NCBI GenBank assembly: GCA_002914845.1
Contig: JXTC01000595.1
Span: 2,197-66,196 of the forward strand
Reading direction: 5' to 3'
From: Trema orientale
Taxonomy: Eukaryota > Streptophyta > Magnoliopsida > Rosales > Cannabaceae
Length of the DNA stretch: 64,000 nt
Of this stretch, positions 45,465-55,752 are shown one piece after another (position 1 is the first letter of the stretch; each line of letters begins with the position of its first letter). The notes beneath the pieces are model-generated. The model ran no database searches and was not told the DNA's origin. It saw only the letters and a list, made by a program, of their open reading frames with translations. The position numbers and the translations under genes were made by a program.

Positions 45465-46200
45465 GTCTGAACCCGTACAAACGCTTCAATCGTGGTATTA
45501 ATTGAAAATACTATAACACTTTGTGAAGTACCTTCTTCCCCTTCGTATTTTTGTCCACCTATTAACTCGTCCCACAAATAGGAAAATTTTCCGTGTCATT
45601 ATTCTCCTTCCAAAAATACGCACAGTCATATTGGCAAACATAAATCGACTCATATCCTAAACCTAGACTTCCACTTCTTTGCATCATAATGCGATCGTGG
45701 TATCTTATTTTCAACTAGAAATGCATCCTTTAATAATTTAAATAAATTATCAAATGACTTATCAGTATACTTATGTATTACTATCAATTGCATAAGTTTG
45801 AACAATAAGTTCAAAAATAAGTAACTGGTGCATCCCAGATACATCTTATTTTCCACTATAGAGAATGATTTATCATATTGTTGGCTAGATAGAGATGGTC
45901 CCATTGCCACATCATCTCCTATATCGTCTTCATTTTCACTGCCATCTGTATTTTTTGGCCGAATAAAATCTTGCAATATGTCAACCATCTTATCTGTCAG
46001 ATCAACATTTTCTACGTGAACATAATTACGAGGAAGACGAATCTTAACAACTTCTTCATGGAAGATCTAGTTAGTGTACGATGAATGAAACTCATTGTCT
46101 ATACAATGTGCTTTCACTATTTCAACAATCTGATACAACACATTCTGACATATCAGACGAGGGCATTTCACTTTGCCTTAGTTATTGACATATTGTTTAG
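45465..46200 (-). pseudogene. CACTA TNP2 transposase, N-terminal part
   Basis: On the - strand, VKCPRLICQN (about 46145-46175) resembles the C-P-x2-x-C start of the transposase-associated domain. It is followed by a segment with YTN then a stop and IFHEE, and LTDKMVDILQDF. The longest frame (45650-45988) continues through SFDNLFKLLKDAF and PRSHYDAKKWK. After a frameshift it reads ICGTSRWTKI-like residues and ends at the Copia insertion at 45465. The codons on either side of the insertion join in one frame with 36340, so both parts were one gene. Confidence 0.8.
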
Positions 46201-46840
46201 CCCTTTTTTGAAAATGTAATTACACCATTCCAATACGCATCATAACAATAATCCATCAAATGTATCTAACTCTTGTCCACAAATATCCTCACTATTATTT
46301 TTCATGACAACTTAGTGTTCATATAGAATAGACAAGGATGATCATACAAAACGTGTCCTAAATCTATCTTATTACTCTATTTCTAAAAGGTAAGGTCATA
46401 TCTTATTCTAGATTACCTTGTTATGTGGTACATCATCACTCAAATATTATTTTGTTTATACCGAAATTCTAGCAGTATCTCCCCACAGCTCCCCTAAGTG
46501 TGCTACATATATGCACACGCCCGGAGAACATAGGGAAATACCATTGGAACTTGACCAAAGGACAATATTTATAAGTGAACGGTAACACATAATGTGTAAT
46601 CCCAAACTGTCCAAACAGGATGATTCAGTAATCGATATCGAGATGCATAATCTTTCATCGACTTCTGAACGGGTCTAGGGTAATTTTCTTTGTGACTAAA
46701 ATAATGCATGCATGTATTAAAGTCACTATATGTATAAATGTATATATTATGACTACAAACCTTTGTCATCATATGTCATCACCATTTTATAACTCTCACT
46801 GTGATAATCAAGAACATTCCAAGCTAGTTTACATGTCGTG
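46201..46840. other. Upstream flank of the CACTA transposase gene
   Basis: This is ordinary AT-rich sequence. The small open frame at 46569-46772 resembles nothing I know. It may be the 5' untranslated part or an intron of the transposase gene. Confidence 0.35.
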
Positions 46841-47359
46841 ACCATTCTCGTGTTCAGGATTTAATGGGGTATTTTGGGTATTTTATTATGGTTGTAAGGG
46901 TACTACCAGTATTTTATTAATTGTGGGAGTATTTTAGTTATTATAAGAGTATTTTTCTAAGAGCATTTTGGGTATTTTGTGAAAATCACCTACTTTATTG
47001 GGATAAATTCATTGTAGTGGTATTTTGAGTATTTTTATTAATTTAAGAGTATTTTGTGAATTAAATGGGTATTATTGGGTATTTTGTGAACATAACATAC
47101 TTTTTGTGGGGGTATTTTGCGTATAATTATAGTTGTAGGCATATTTCGGATATTTTATTAATTATAGGAATATTTTAGTTACTATAATGGTATTTTGGGT
47201 ATTTTATTATTCTAAGGGCATTTTGGGTATTTTGTTAATTAAATCGGTATTTTTGGGTATTTTGTGAAAATAACCTACTTTTTTGGGATAATTTTGTTGT
47301 GGGGGTATTATGGGTATTTTATTAATTATAGGGATAATTTAGTTACAATAAAGGTATTT
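46841..47359. repeat. Degenerate minisatellite (TATTTTGGGTATTTT motif), left part
   Basis: Phrases such as GGTATTTTGGGTATTTTATTAATTATAGG repeat with spacings of about 20-45 bp. A longer unit with ACCTACTTTTTTGGGATAA recurs at about 46985, 47090 and 47270. The array is cut at 47359 by a Gypsy LTR and continues at 50978. Confidence 0.75.
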
Positions 47360-50300
47360 TGTCACACCTCGATTCACGTGCATGCTTACATGTTATGGTA
47401 TAAAGGCTTGTCTAGTTCTAAGTTAAGTAGAGGAGTTAAGCTAGTCAATGAGGAGCTTAATAATTTTATAAGTTCATAAAGATCCTAGTAAAAAGGATTT
47501 TACATTTTACGAGACAGTCTTTTGCTGTTAAGTTTTATACAATAGAAACGAGTTAAGCTACTGATTGAGGTATTTAGCAGTGTAAACTTTTGATGATAGA
47601 CGATATGATGAAAGAAAATATTTTCAACAAAAACTAACAGTTAAGTTTCCAACAATCTAGAATAGATAAGCTGCTGACGGAAGAGACAGGATTATTTCTG
47701 ATGTTGTGATCAATTTCTAGGTAGAAGTTAGTATTTCTCTATTTTTGTGCTAGACAGTTCTATAAATCATGATATTTTGATGATAAGTCAAAAAAGTGAA
47801 GCACGAGGTGGCACTATAAGTACGAGGTGTCAAATCAAAGCACGGGTTGTAACGTTCGAAAGCATGAGGTGTCAGTTGGAAGCACGTAGTGGAATAAGAC
47901 AGGCTAGGTGTCAAGCATGCAGTTGAGGTTAGTAGCAACTAGATGTCAACATTTGGGCAAGCTAGGTGTCAAGCATACAAATGAGGTTAGTGGCAACTAC
48001 GTGTCAACATTTAGGCTGAGTTAAGTGGCTCGATGTAGACAGTGCATGCAGCACTAGGTGTCACGATGTGTGATGCCCAAGATTCTTACATGCATAATAA
48101 GCCAATAATAAACATGTTCATATTGTATAATAGACATATCATGAAACTAGTGTCAATTTTATGGTAAATTATTTATTCTGATTGTTAAATGCTTTTGATC
48201 TGTATTACTGTACTAATGTTTGTTGAAGTGCTCCCATGTAGTGTAAAGGCTCAGTACCCTCAGAGAGAGAGCTTGGTGTGTGAAAAGAACAAAGAATATA
48301 TTCATAAATAGTAATACTATATGCACATACATTAAGATTATATTAGTTGACAACTAGGTCAAATAGTAGTTTTTCGGTAAAATGCATTTTTCACACTTTT
48401 CGGAGCTTAATTCACAGTTCGTTTAACACGTCAAATAGCTTGAATTTAATGTTTAGGACTCAATTATAGCATTTTATTGGTCGGCCCCAGGTAAGCACGA
48501 GGTGGCAGTCACTGTACTGAATTGGTGATTAGTTACACTAAACTAGCTTAGATTCAGCTTAATTGTGTAAGGTTAATTTTGTGCACTCTAATAATTAGGC
48601 ATTGATACTTTATTTACATTATTAATTGGAGTCTAATTGACTTAGTTTTATGTTTAATGATTGGTTATGGGACTAGGTTACACTAGATTACAATAAGATT
48701 GGTCATATGGGATTATAGGTCAAAGTATGACTAGTTTTCACCTCTTAAGCTAGGTTTCACCATTTTGGTCTACACTTTGGTGTATAGGATGGACCAGCAA
48801 CGTGGTGAGTATGCTAAGGATGTTTTAGAGCTGGACACATGGAAAGTAAGGTGTAAAATTCCCAAAATACCCCTTAGAACTTAAGTTATGCCATTTCTTA
48901 GTTATTAAGTATCACTTTTGGACCAAATATGGTCATTCTCTTCTCCTTTCTCTCCAGCCATGACCTGAAACCCTCTCACCCATTTTTAGACTTCTCTCAG
49001 GTTCCCTTATCAATATCCAAGAGTTTCCAAGTGGTAGAACTCAATTTGGAGCTCTAGAAAGCAAGATAGGTCCAAACTAGTCAAGGTGAGTCTACTAGTT
49101 TTTCTTCTTTGGTATTATTTTCTAATTCAGGTTCTTCACTTGCTGCAACTTAAGTATGAGTTCCTCTAGGTTCTCTTGAGTCCTAAGATCAATTTCAAAG
49201 CCTTGGAAATCAGTTTTGTAGAAGTAGAAGGCAAGAGCTTCAATAAAGGTTCGAACTAGTCAAGGTGAGCTTTTTGTGGAATTTAGAATTAGTAACTTAT
49301 TTTGATTGCTTTAACTCTTAAATCAAAGCTTTTATTTGATGAATAAAGATCCTAGAAAACCTTACGTATGGATGGAAACAAATAATTTAAGTGGAGGATT
49401 AAATTTACACTTAAAGCCCCAAAGTCGCTAGTTATGGATTTAAGTATTTTCATGTGTAGTAGATTTCATTTTTGGTATTTGTAATCTGATTTCCCAAGCT
49501 TAGAGTGTATATTTTATGGATCCTAATATCTATTACACTCATTTGGTGGCTGATTATGATGTCATACAAGTGCAAAAGTGGGTTTAAGCTTTGTCTAAAC
49601 CGAAAGGAATTCAAGTGTACCTAGGTTGCTCTAAATGATCCTATTTGAGTTGTATATGTGGGAATTGGATTGTAAAATGATATTGCAGGTTTAAAGCCAT
49701 GATTTTAATCATGTGGGGATGTCCTAAAAATAGGGGAGGTGCTGTCCAAATATTTTTAAAACTAAATGTTACCATTTAGAAGCAAATAGACTAGTTTTTG
49801 GTGCAAGTAGGTGACATTATGGTTCATTTTGTAGTTAGGTTTCTTAATTTTATGATAATTGTGATTTCAGTCTTGTGGTTGTTTTCATTTAGTATTTTAC
49901 ATTGTAATGACCATCTTAGTACTAAAATTGACATCAAGTCTTCCACACACTTTGCCACCGAGGATACTGACCCTTTTCACTATCTTTTCTACTGGATATA
50001 AGGTAAGTAAAGATTTGTTTTAACTACATCACAAGAACAGTAGTAGATACAAGGTGTTTTCCTACATGCTTATGTGTATTATTTCAATTGTATGTTATTT
50101 ATATAGCTATTATTTGGTTCATGAAAGACATAAGCATGACATGATCATTTAAGTACGATTTTCAAAGAAGTGAAGTTTTTCACACATTGGATTTAAAGTA
50201 GTACCATTGTACTGATTTTACGAGATATGTTTTACAGTGTTTAGTCTGTCTGCGTTGGGTAAGTATGGTTTGCACAGGCATCCTTCCCGCATAGGTGGGC

Positions 50301-50977
50301 ATGGCTTACCGAATGGCGGGACTGAGCATTGTACTATGAGATTAGGTGCATTACTTAGTCGGTCTGCGTTGGGTAGGTATAGTTCACATTGGCCATGTGT
50401 TTCCTTCCCGCATAGGTGGGCACGGCCTACCGACTGCCGCGATTTTTGTAATGTACTCAGGGGCCCTATAAAGAAATGTTTTCTAAGAAAAGTGCATCAA
50501 AATAAAAAGTTTAAGAAAGAAAGAGTACAATGGGAATTTCAATGAAGTTTATGCATGAAACACATTCATGAGCATGCATGATCTTTACTTACTGAGCGTT
50601 AGCTCATTTAGTTCCTGTGATGCAGGTGAGGAGGTTTTTGATGTATAGAGTTGCTGGTTAGCTAGCATACTTTCTCGTCGCCATGATCATACAGATGTAG
50701 ACGAGCTTGACCTGTGGGCGATGTTTTCTTTGTATTTTGATATTTTGTATGTTGTAAATATAAGTGCTAATGGCAAGATAAACTGATAAGAAATTTTTGG
50801 TTGTACATTCTGTAAAGAGACTTTCAGCAAGTAATGCCTCGCAGTAGTTTTGTCTAAAAATTTTGAAAAGTTCAAATTTGCCTACCTTTTTATAAAACTA
50901 AAAATATGGTTTAAGAAAGAGTAATACTTCCCAGTTTGGCTGTATATGACAATATGGTTAAGCTAGGGGGCGTTACA
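47360..50977 (+). mobile_element. Composite Gypsy solo LTR with target duplication TATTT
   Basis: The block starts TGTCACACCTCGATTC and ends GGCGTTACA, flanked by TATTT at 47355-47359 and 50978-50982. From 48069 (TGTGATGCCCAAGATTC) it matches the LTR family of 25526-28548. The first 709 bp are extra, though their start is itself a diverged version of the LTR start. The flanks are rich in TATTTT, so the 5-bp match is weaker proof than elsewhere. No integrase or other internal gene is present. A 114-bp tandem duplication with CTGCGTTGGGTA lies at about 50241-50468. Confidence 0.75.
47799..48018 (+). repeat. Repeated GCACGAGGTG motifs and a 58-bp tandem
   Basis: GAAGCACGAGGTGGCA and variants occur five times at about 47799-47890, roughly 20-30 bp apart. 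A 58-bp unit with GCTAGGTGTCAAGCAT follows twice (47903-47960 and 47961-48018). One GTAAGCACGAGGTGGCA also stands in the ordinary LTR at about 48491 and GTAAGCACGAGGTAGCA at about 25919. Confidence 0.7.
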
Positions 50978-51100
50978 TATTTTGGGTACTTTGTGAATTT
51001 AATAGGTATTTTTTGAAAATAACTTTACTCTTTGCAATTAATTAGTTGTAGGGATATTTCTAATATTTTGTTAATTGTAGGAGTATTACTATCCTATTAT
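50978..51100. repeat. Minisatellite, right part
   Basis: TATTTTGGGTACTTTGTGAATTTAATAGG continues the array that ends at 47359. Confidence 0.7.
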
Positions 51101-52039
51101 TTTATCTATTTACTATCCTAATATTTTATCTACTTATTATCCTATTATTTTTTTATTTACATTAATTTTATTTTTATTTTATTTTTTGTCTATTTTTTCT
51201 TATCATTTTAATTTTTTTATAACTACTTAATTACGAAAATTTTCTAAACATTTTACTCTAAAAAGCATTGTATATTTATTTATTTATTTATCAAAATTAA
51301 TTACTTAAAGTTACTTTAAAAAAATCTTTCATAAAAATCTTATTCAGTTAACAAATTAATTTATTATTATTCATTTCATTTATTAATTCTAATAAAATAA
51401 ATTTCTTACCTAAAAGGTTTCTACCTCATAAACTAAAATAAAAAATATTAAAAACACATTAAAAGTTAACACAAAAAAATATCCAACTAAGCAATTCGTC
51501 ATACTCAATCTACATCCTTAAAACATAAACATCCACCAATAAATTATCAAATCCAATATCTAACAATCTGCTAAAAATTCATATCAAATATCAAAAACTC
51601 TAATAAAAATTCATATTCCTAATAATATAATATCAAAGTAAAACTAAAACTAAAAAAAAAAAAAGCTAAACCAATATCTGATTTTTCTTAATATTTCAAC
51701 ATATATTTTCATTAACACTAAAATAAAACTAAAATATCAACACCATAATCATATATATATATATATCTAATATTACAATATATATTTGTAATTATTTAAA
51801 TAAAAAATGAAACTACAAATTAACCAAAAATTAACTTATTAAGCTTCAAGGTGGAAGAGGATGATTGTAGTTGACGGCGACGGCAGTGGTGGAGGTGGTG
51901 GACGATGGCAACCTTGAAAAGAAAAAAAAACAAAAACAAAAAAAAAATTAACAACAAAGAACGAGAGAAAGAAAGAGAGAGAAATAGGAAAACAAACTTA
52001 CCAATCAAAGAGGGAGGGGGTAGAATCGATGTGTGTATA

Positions 52040-52072
<33 letters not shown>

Positions 52073-52139
52073 TGCCAAAATGAGGAAGAAGAAAATCGAT
52101 TTCTAGGTATAGAAATCGATCATCTAAACCGTGCGACTA
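51101..52139. other. AT-rich non-coding part of the CACTA element
   Basis: No protein is supported. The stretch is AT-rich to 51840, then shows a short GC-richer, GGTGG-repeating patch (51860-51910) and a (GT)n(GA)n microsatellite at about 52036-52071. The open frame at 51905-52144 is purine-rich simple sequence, not a gene. Confidence 0.45.
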
Positions 52140-52646
52140 TCTAAAAAGTCACCGCTTTAATGAAATGCAGCATTTCATTTAAAGCCAAAAAATTTATAGC
52201 CGTCAGTTTGACCGTCTAAATTTTCGTGAACTTAATTATTGCCACTTTAAAGTTTCACGAGCATCGCTACTTTAAATATCTTAATCTAAAGCGGAGACAA
52301 TTGTCGCCGCTTTAAACCAGAATTTTATTTTTAATTTTAAATTTTTCTCATTAATTATAATTATTTTTATTTATTAATAATTGATAAATCTAAAGTGGCA
52401 AAGTCGCCACTTTAAACCAGATATTTTTATGCTAATTTCCATTATGGTGCCAGTTGGCACACTCTTCTTAAAGCGGCGACGCTTTAGTGATTTTTAGAAG
52501 GAAATTTTGGCACGCTTATGTAATAGGCATTTCTATTTTTCAAAAAATATAATTATTCTATAGCAGCGACTATCTAATTTATCGCCGCTTTATGTTTAAG
52601 CTAAAATGGCGACAAGTTGCTATTTTATAACCTTCTTGTTGCACTG
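52140..52646. repeat. CACTA subterminal repeat zone and right terminus
   Basis: AAAGCGGCGAC-type motifs occur in both orientations: ACCGCTTTA (52151), AAAGCGGAGAC (52279), GTCGCCGCTTTAAACC (52304), AAAGTGGC-AAAGTC-GCCACTTT (hairpin, about 52393-52414), AAAGCGGCGACGCTTTA (52470), ATCGCCGCTTTA (52580) and AAAATGGCGAC (52604). Short subterminal repeats of this kind are the transposase-binding sites of CACTA elements. The zone ends with CTTCTTGTTGCACTG at 52646. Confidence 0.75.
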
Positions 52647-52930
52647 GTAAAATAAAAAACAATGAGTTAGTTTAAATTTTAGTAATTTCCTTTTCCTAAA
52701 TTAGGGTTTTTATTTTTTTATTAATAAATATTAAAATATTATAAATTGTTCAAGTCAGTTATGAAACCAGCGAAGAATAAATAGATTTGGAGATCTGATC
52801 CATTTAACAATATTAGACGATCATATTTTTACATATATGGACAAGATCAAAGATACGTGATACAGGATGCATACTTGTTGGCCTTTTACAGCCTTAGTAT
52901 ATACGTTTATATATATATGCCCACTTTTCA
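52647..52930. other. AT-rich DNA outside the CACTA end, no feature seen
   Basis: I see no open frame or known repeat in it. It may be pre-existing flanking DNA. Confidence 0.35.
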
Positions 52931-53083
52931 GGGCATGGATATAGTCCCCTTAAAGGGACCGGTCCCATTCATATTTTGGCCAATATATGTTATGTTTGAC
53001 CAATACGGTGTTGGTTAAAATGTGACCCGTGTTGGTCAAAACATGAATGGGACTGGTCTCGTCGAGGGGATTACATCCGTAGT
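52931..53083. mobile_element. 153-bp Mutator-type MITE with 10-bp direct repeats
   Basis: The element is nearly all inverted repeat: its left arm has GATATAGTCCCCT and GGTCCCATTCATATTTTGG, and the right arm, reversed, has GATGTAATCCCCT and AGTCCCATTCATGTTTTGA. It is flanked by CCACTTTTCA at 52921-52930 and again at 53084-53093. Long terminal inverted repeats with a 9-10-bp target duplication fit Mutator-like elements. It has no coding capacity. Confidence 0.8.
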
Positions 53084-53202
53084 CCACTTTTCATGTACAT
53101 ATATATATATATGCATATACATGTAGTTTGATCGTTATATGTGGAGTGTATAGTACAATATCTTCATGCTCCCCAAGTATGTGAAGCTACAAAACAACAT
53201 AT

Positions 53203-54095
53203 TGTTGGGATATTTGCCCTAAAAAGTAGATTTCCAATTATACCTTTTGAGTATAAAGAACTTTCTCTTATATGCAATTATGATATTTGCCAGATTAAAC
53301 TATCTTAGTTGAATAGTTTATTTATCTGAAAAGGATTCCATGACTTTGCTTGTGTATAAAGAAACAAACATGATTAAGTGTTAATTATGGGGAGACTTAT
53401 TTCTTTATCTAAGTCTAAATGAATTAGTTCACAATCTGTAAATAAAGATGGAATACTTTATTTACTATAGGTTGTAGTGTTTGTCTATCTCAACGGGAGT
53501 GATGTGTCTCAAATCATTGAAGTATGTGACTTCTGATAGAAACACTAATACAACATAAATAAGTTAGGTGTATTGAACTGGACCAGGCAATATAAAGAAT
53601 TAGAGTGCCGTAACTCAATTCTTATATTACCACAAACTAGCTTTTAGCATATAGATCTTAATTCTTGATATTTGATTGGACTTGCTTTCGTGGGTTGTAG
53701 CCTTTTGATTTGTTAAAAAACTAACCTCTATGAAATTAGAGGTGAACTCTGGCATATTGGAGGTTATGGTTTATGAATTGATGGGAACACCAAATAGTTA
53801 AGGACACTATACATTAATGCCACTTTAGGTTCTTTCAAGATTCATGGAATAATTAAATCTAAGATCTTAGTATTCACCTTGTGAATTGGTTGATAATTTT
53901 GTCTAAATGGCCATTGAGAACAAAATTATCGACAACATTATTCCTTGATAGAAAGATGGTAACTTAAAGGTAAATAGGTGTTGGAGGGGTATTACGGTAA
54001 TTTCACTTATCCAACTACGGCATTGTATAGGAATTCTATGTGTGGTATAGAATATGCTAGATGGATCGGTTAATCAAGGTTAGTTGATTGAATCC
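53203..54095 (+). repeat. Copia LTR, 5' half (truncated)
   Basis: It starts TGTTGGGATATTTGCCC and is almost identical to the reverse complement of 44570-45464. It stops at 54095 after GGTTAGTTGATTGAATC, where tandem repeats of the Gypsy element begin. No PBS or internal sequence follows. Confidence 0.9.
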
Positions 54096-55752
54096 TATGC
54101 ACGTCCTTTAATAATGAATAGGTCAGACAAAATCTATTTAAACTCATAGTTGGAAAGTCCCCAGTATGGGGCATATAATTTTGCATATCCTGTCTTCATA
54201 TTAAAGAATTTAGGTCTACTCCCTCCTTTAGAGCCCAAGCATTGAGAGAATCGGTTCATTGAACCAAATAGAATGAGGATAACATAGATCCTGTGAATAT
54301 ATCTGCTTGAGTCTTCAGGTTGAGAATATTCCTAAACTAATTGGTATATTTAGGTTCTTTTAGAGCCACATGATCCTATACCAATTAATATGTATATTTA
54401 GGCACACATTGAGCCACATGATCCTATACATGTCCTTTAATAATGAATAGGATAAACAAAATTAAGGCAGATTCATAACAAAGCNAGAGTTCATAATTCA
54501 TTAGACAAAAAATTTAAAATGTAAGTGTAATAAGGGATGTACCAGGAACCTTTAGCTTCTTAATAAGACTTTAGGATTCCACTATGAAGATTTGCAATAT
54601 TTTCAGGTTTCCATTTAGTCACCTGCAAAATTGAAAATCCGTACCTTTGTACAGGCATGCTTAGGCTTTGTTGGCCACATAATCACATGCGTTAGTAGAG
54701 AAAGAATCGCACAAAGTGCAAGCATATTTAGGCTTTTGTCGGCCGCATGATCACATGCATTAGAAAAGAGTTGCACAAAGTGCAAGCATATTTAGGCTTT
54801 TGTCGGCCACTTAATCACATGCGTAAGAAAAGAGTTGCACAAAGTGCAAGCATGTTTAGGCTTTTGTCGGCCACATAATCACATGCGTAAGAAAAGAATT
54901 GCACAAAGTGCAAGCATGTTTAGGCTTTTGTCGGCCACGTAATCATATGCATTAGAAAAGAGTTGCACAAAGTGCAAGCATGTTTAGGCTTTTGCCGGCC
55001 ACATAATCACATGCATTAGAAAAGAGCTGCACAAAGTGCAAGCTTAGAGAATTTATAATTTTGCTTGTCATAGCTTCATATTAAAGAATTTAGTTCTACT
55101 CCCTCCTTTAGAGCTCAAGCATTGAAAGAATAGGTTCATTGAACCAAATAGAATGAGGATAACATAGATCCTGTGAATATATCTACTTGAGTCTTCAGGT
55201 TGAGAATATTCCTAAACTAATTGGTATATTTAGGTTCTTTTAGAGCCACATGATCCTATACCAATTAATGTGTATATTTAGGCACACATTGAGCCACATG
55301 ATCCTATACACGTCCTTTAATAATGAATAGGTCAGACAAAATCTATATAAACTCATAGTTGGAAAGTCCCCAGTATGGGGCATATAATTTTGCGTATCTT
55401 GTCTTCATATTAAAGAATTTAGGTCTACTCCCTCCTTTAGAGACCAAGCATTGAGAGAATAGGTTCATTAAACCAAATAGAATGAGGATAACATAGATCC
55501 TATGAATATATCTGCTTGAGTCTTTAGGTTGAGAATATTCCTAAACTAATTGGTATATTTAGGTTCTTTTAGAGCCACATGATCCTATACCAATTAACAT
55601 GTATATTTAGGCACACATTGAGCCACATGATCCTATACATGTCCTTTAATAATGAATAGGATAAACAAAATTAAGGCAGATTCATAACAAAGCGTCCCCA
55701 GTATGGGGCATCTTTTCATTGATAGTCAATATGTACAGGAGTGTTTTATTAT
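54096..55752 (-). repeat. 329-bp tandem repeats in the 3' region of the Tat element
   Basis: The phrase CCTTTAATAATGAATAGG occurs at 54105, 54434, 55314 and 55643; both adjacent pairs are 329 bp apart. Each unit carries TTAGGTTCTTTTAGAGCCAC and a second GAGCCACATGATCCTATAC. The palindrome CCCCAGTATGGGG stands at 54159, 55368 and 55696. Between the second and third anchors lie a short non-repeated part, the single N at 54485 and a 64-bp array. No gene is present. Confidence 0.85.
54651..55045 (-). repeat. 64-bp tandem array nested in the 329-bp array
   Basis: ACAAAGTGCAAGC recurs at 54711, 54775, 54839, 54903, 54967 and 55031, exactly 64 bp apart. Each unit contains TTTAGGCTTTTGTCGGCCAC followed by an AATCACATGC phrase. 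The first unit is more diverged. The units are contiguous without unique spacers, so this is a satellite-like array and not a CRISPR. Confidence 0.95.

Larger units (their letters stand above)
33449..52646 (-). mobile_element. CACTA (En/Spm) transposon, split by two later insertions
   Basis: Three segments belong together: 33449-36340, 45465-47359 and 50978-52646. They carry, on the - strand, a TNP2-type transposase gene, AT-rich non-coding DNA with a minisatellite, and at the right end a subterminal repeat zone finishing in CTTCTTGTTGCACTG. Read from outside, that end is CAGTGCAACAAGAAGG, one base from a CACTGCAACAAG-type CACTA terminus. The left terminus is not found; the segment stops at the LTR of Copia element E. 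It is inactive through frameshifts and insertions. Confidence 0.8.

Noticed and set aside
46569-46772. 67-codon minus-strand frame upstream of the CACTA transposase
   Set aside because: No similarity to transposase or other proteins is visible, and such lengths are expected by chance.
50237-50545. 102-codon plus-strand frame with a repeated segment
   Set aside because: It translates the 114-bp tandem duplication within a Gypsy LTR.
51905-52144. 79-codon Lys/Glu/Arg-rich frame
   Set aside because: It is a translation of A-rich DNA and a (GT)n(GA)n microsatellite.
54651-55045. Regularly spaced repeat that could suggest a CRISPR array
   Set aside because: The 64-bp units are contiguous and similar along their whole length; there are no unique spacers, and the setting is a plant retrotransposon 3' region.
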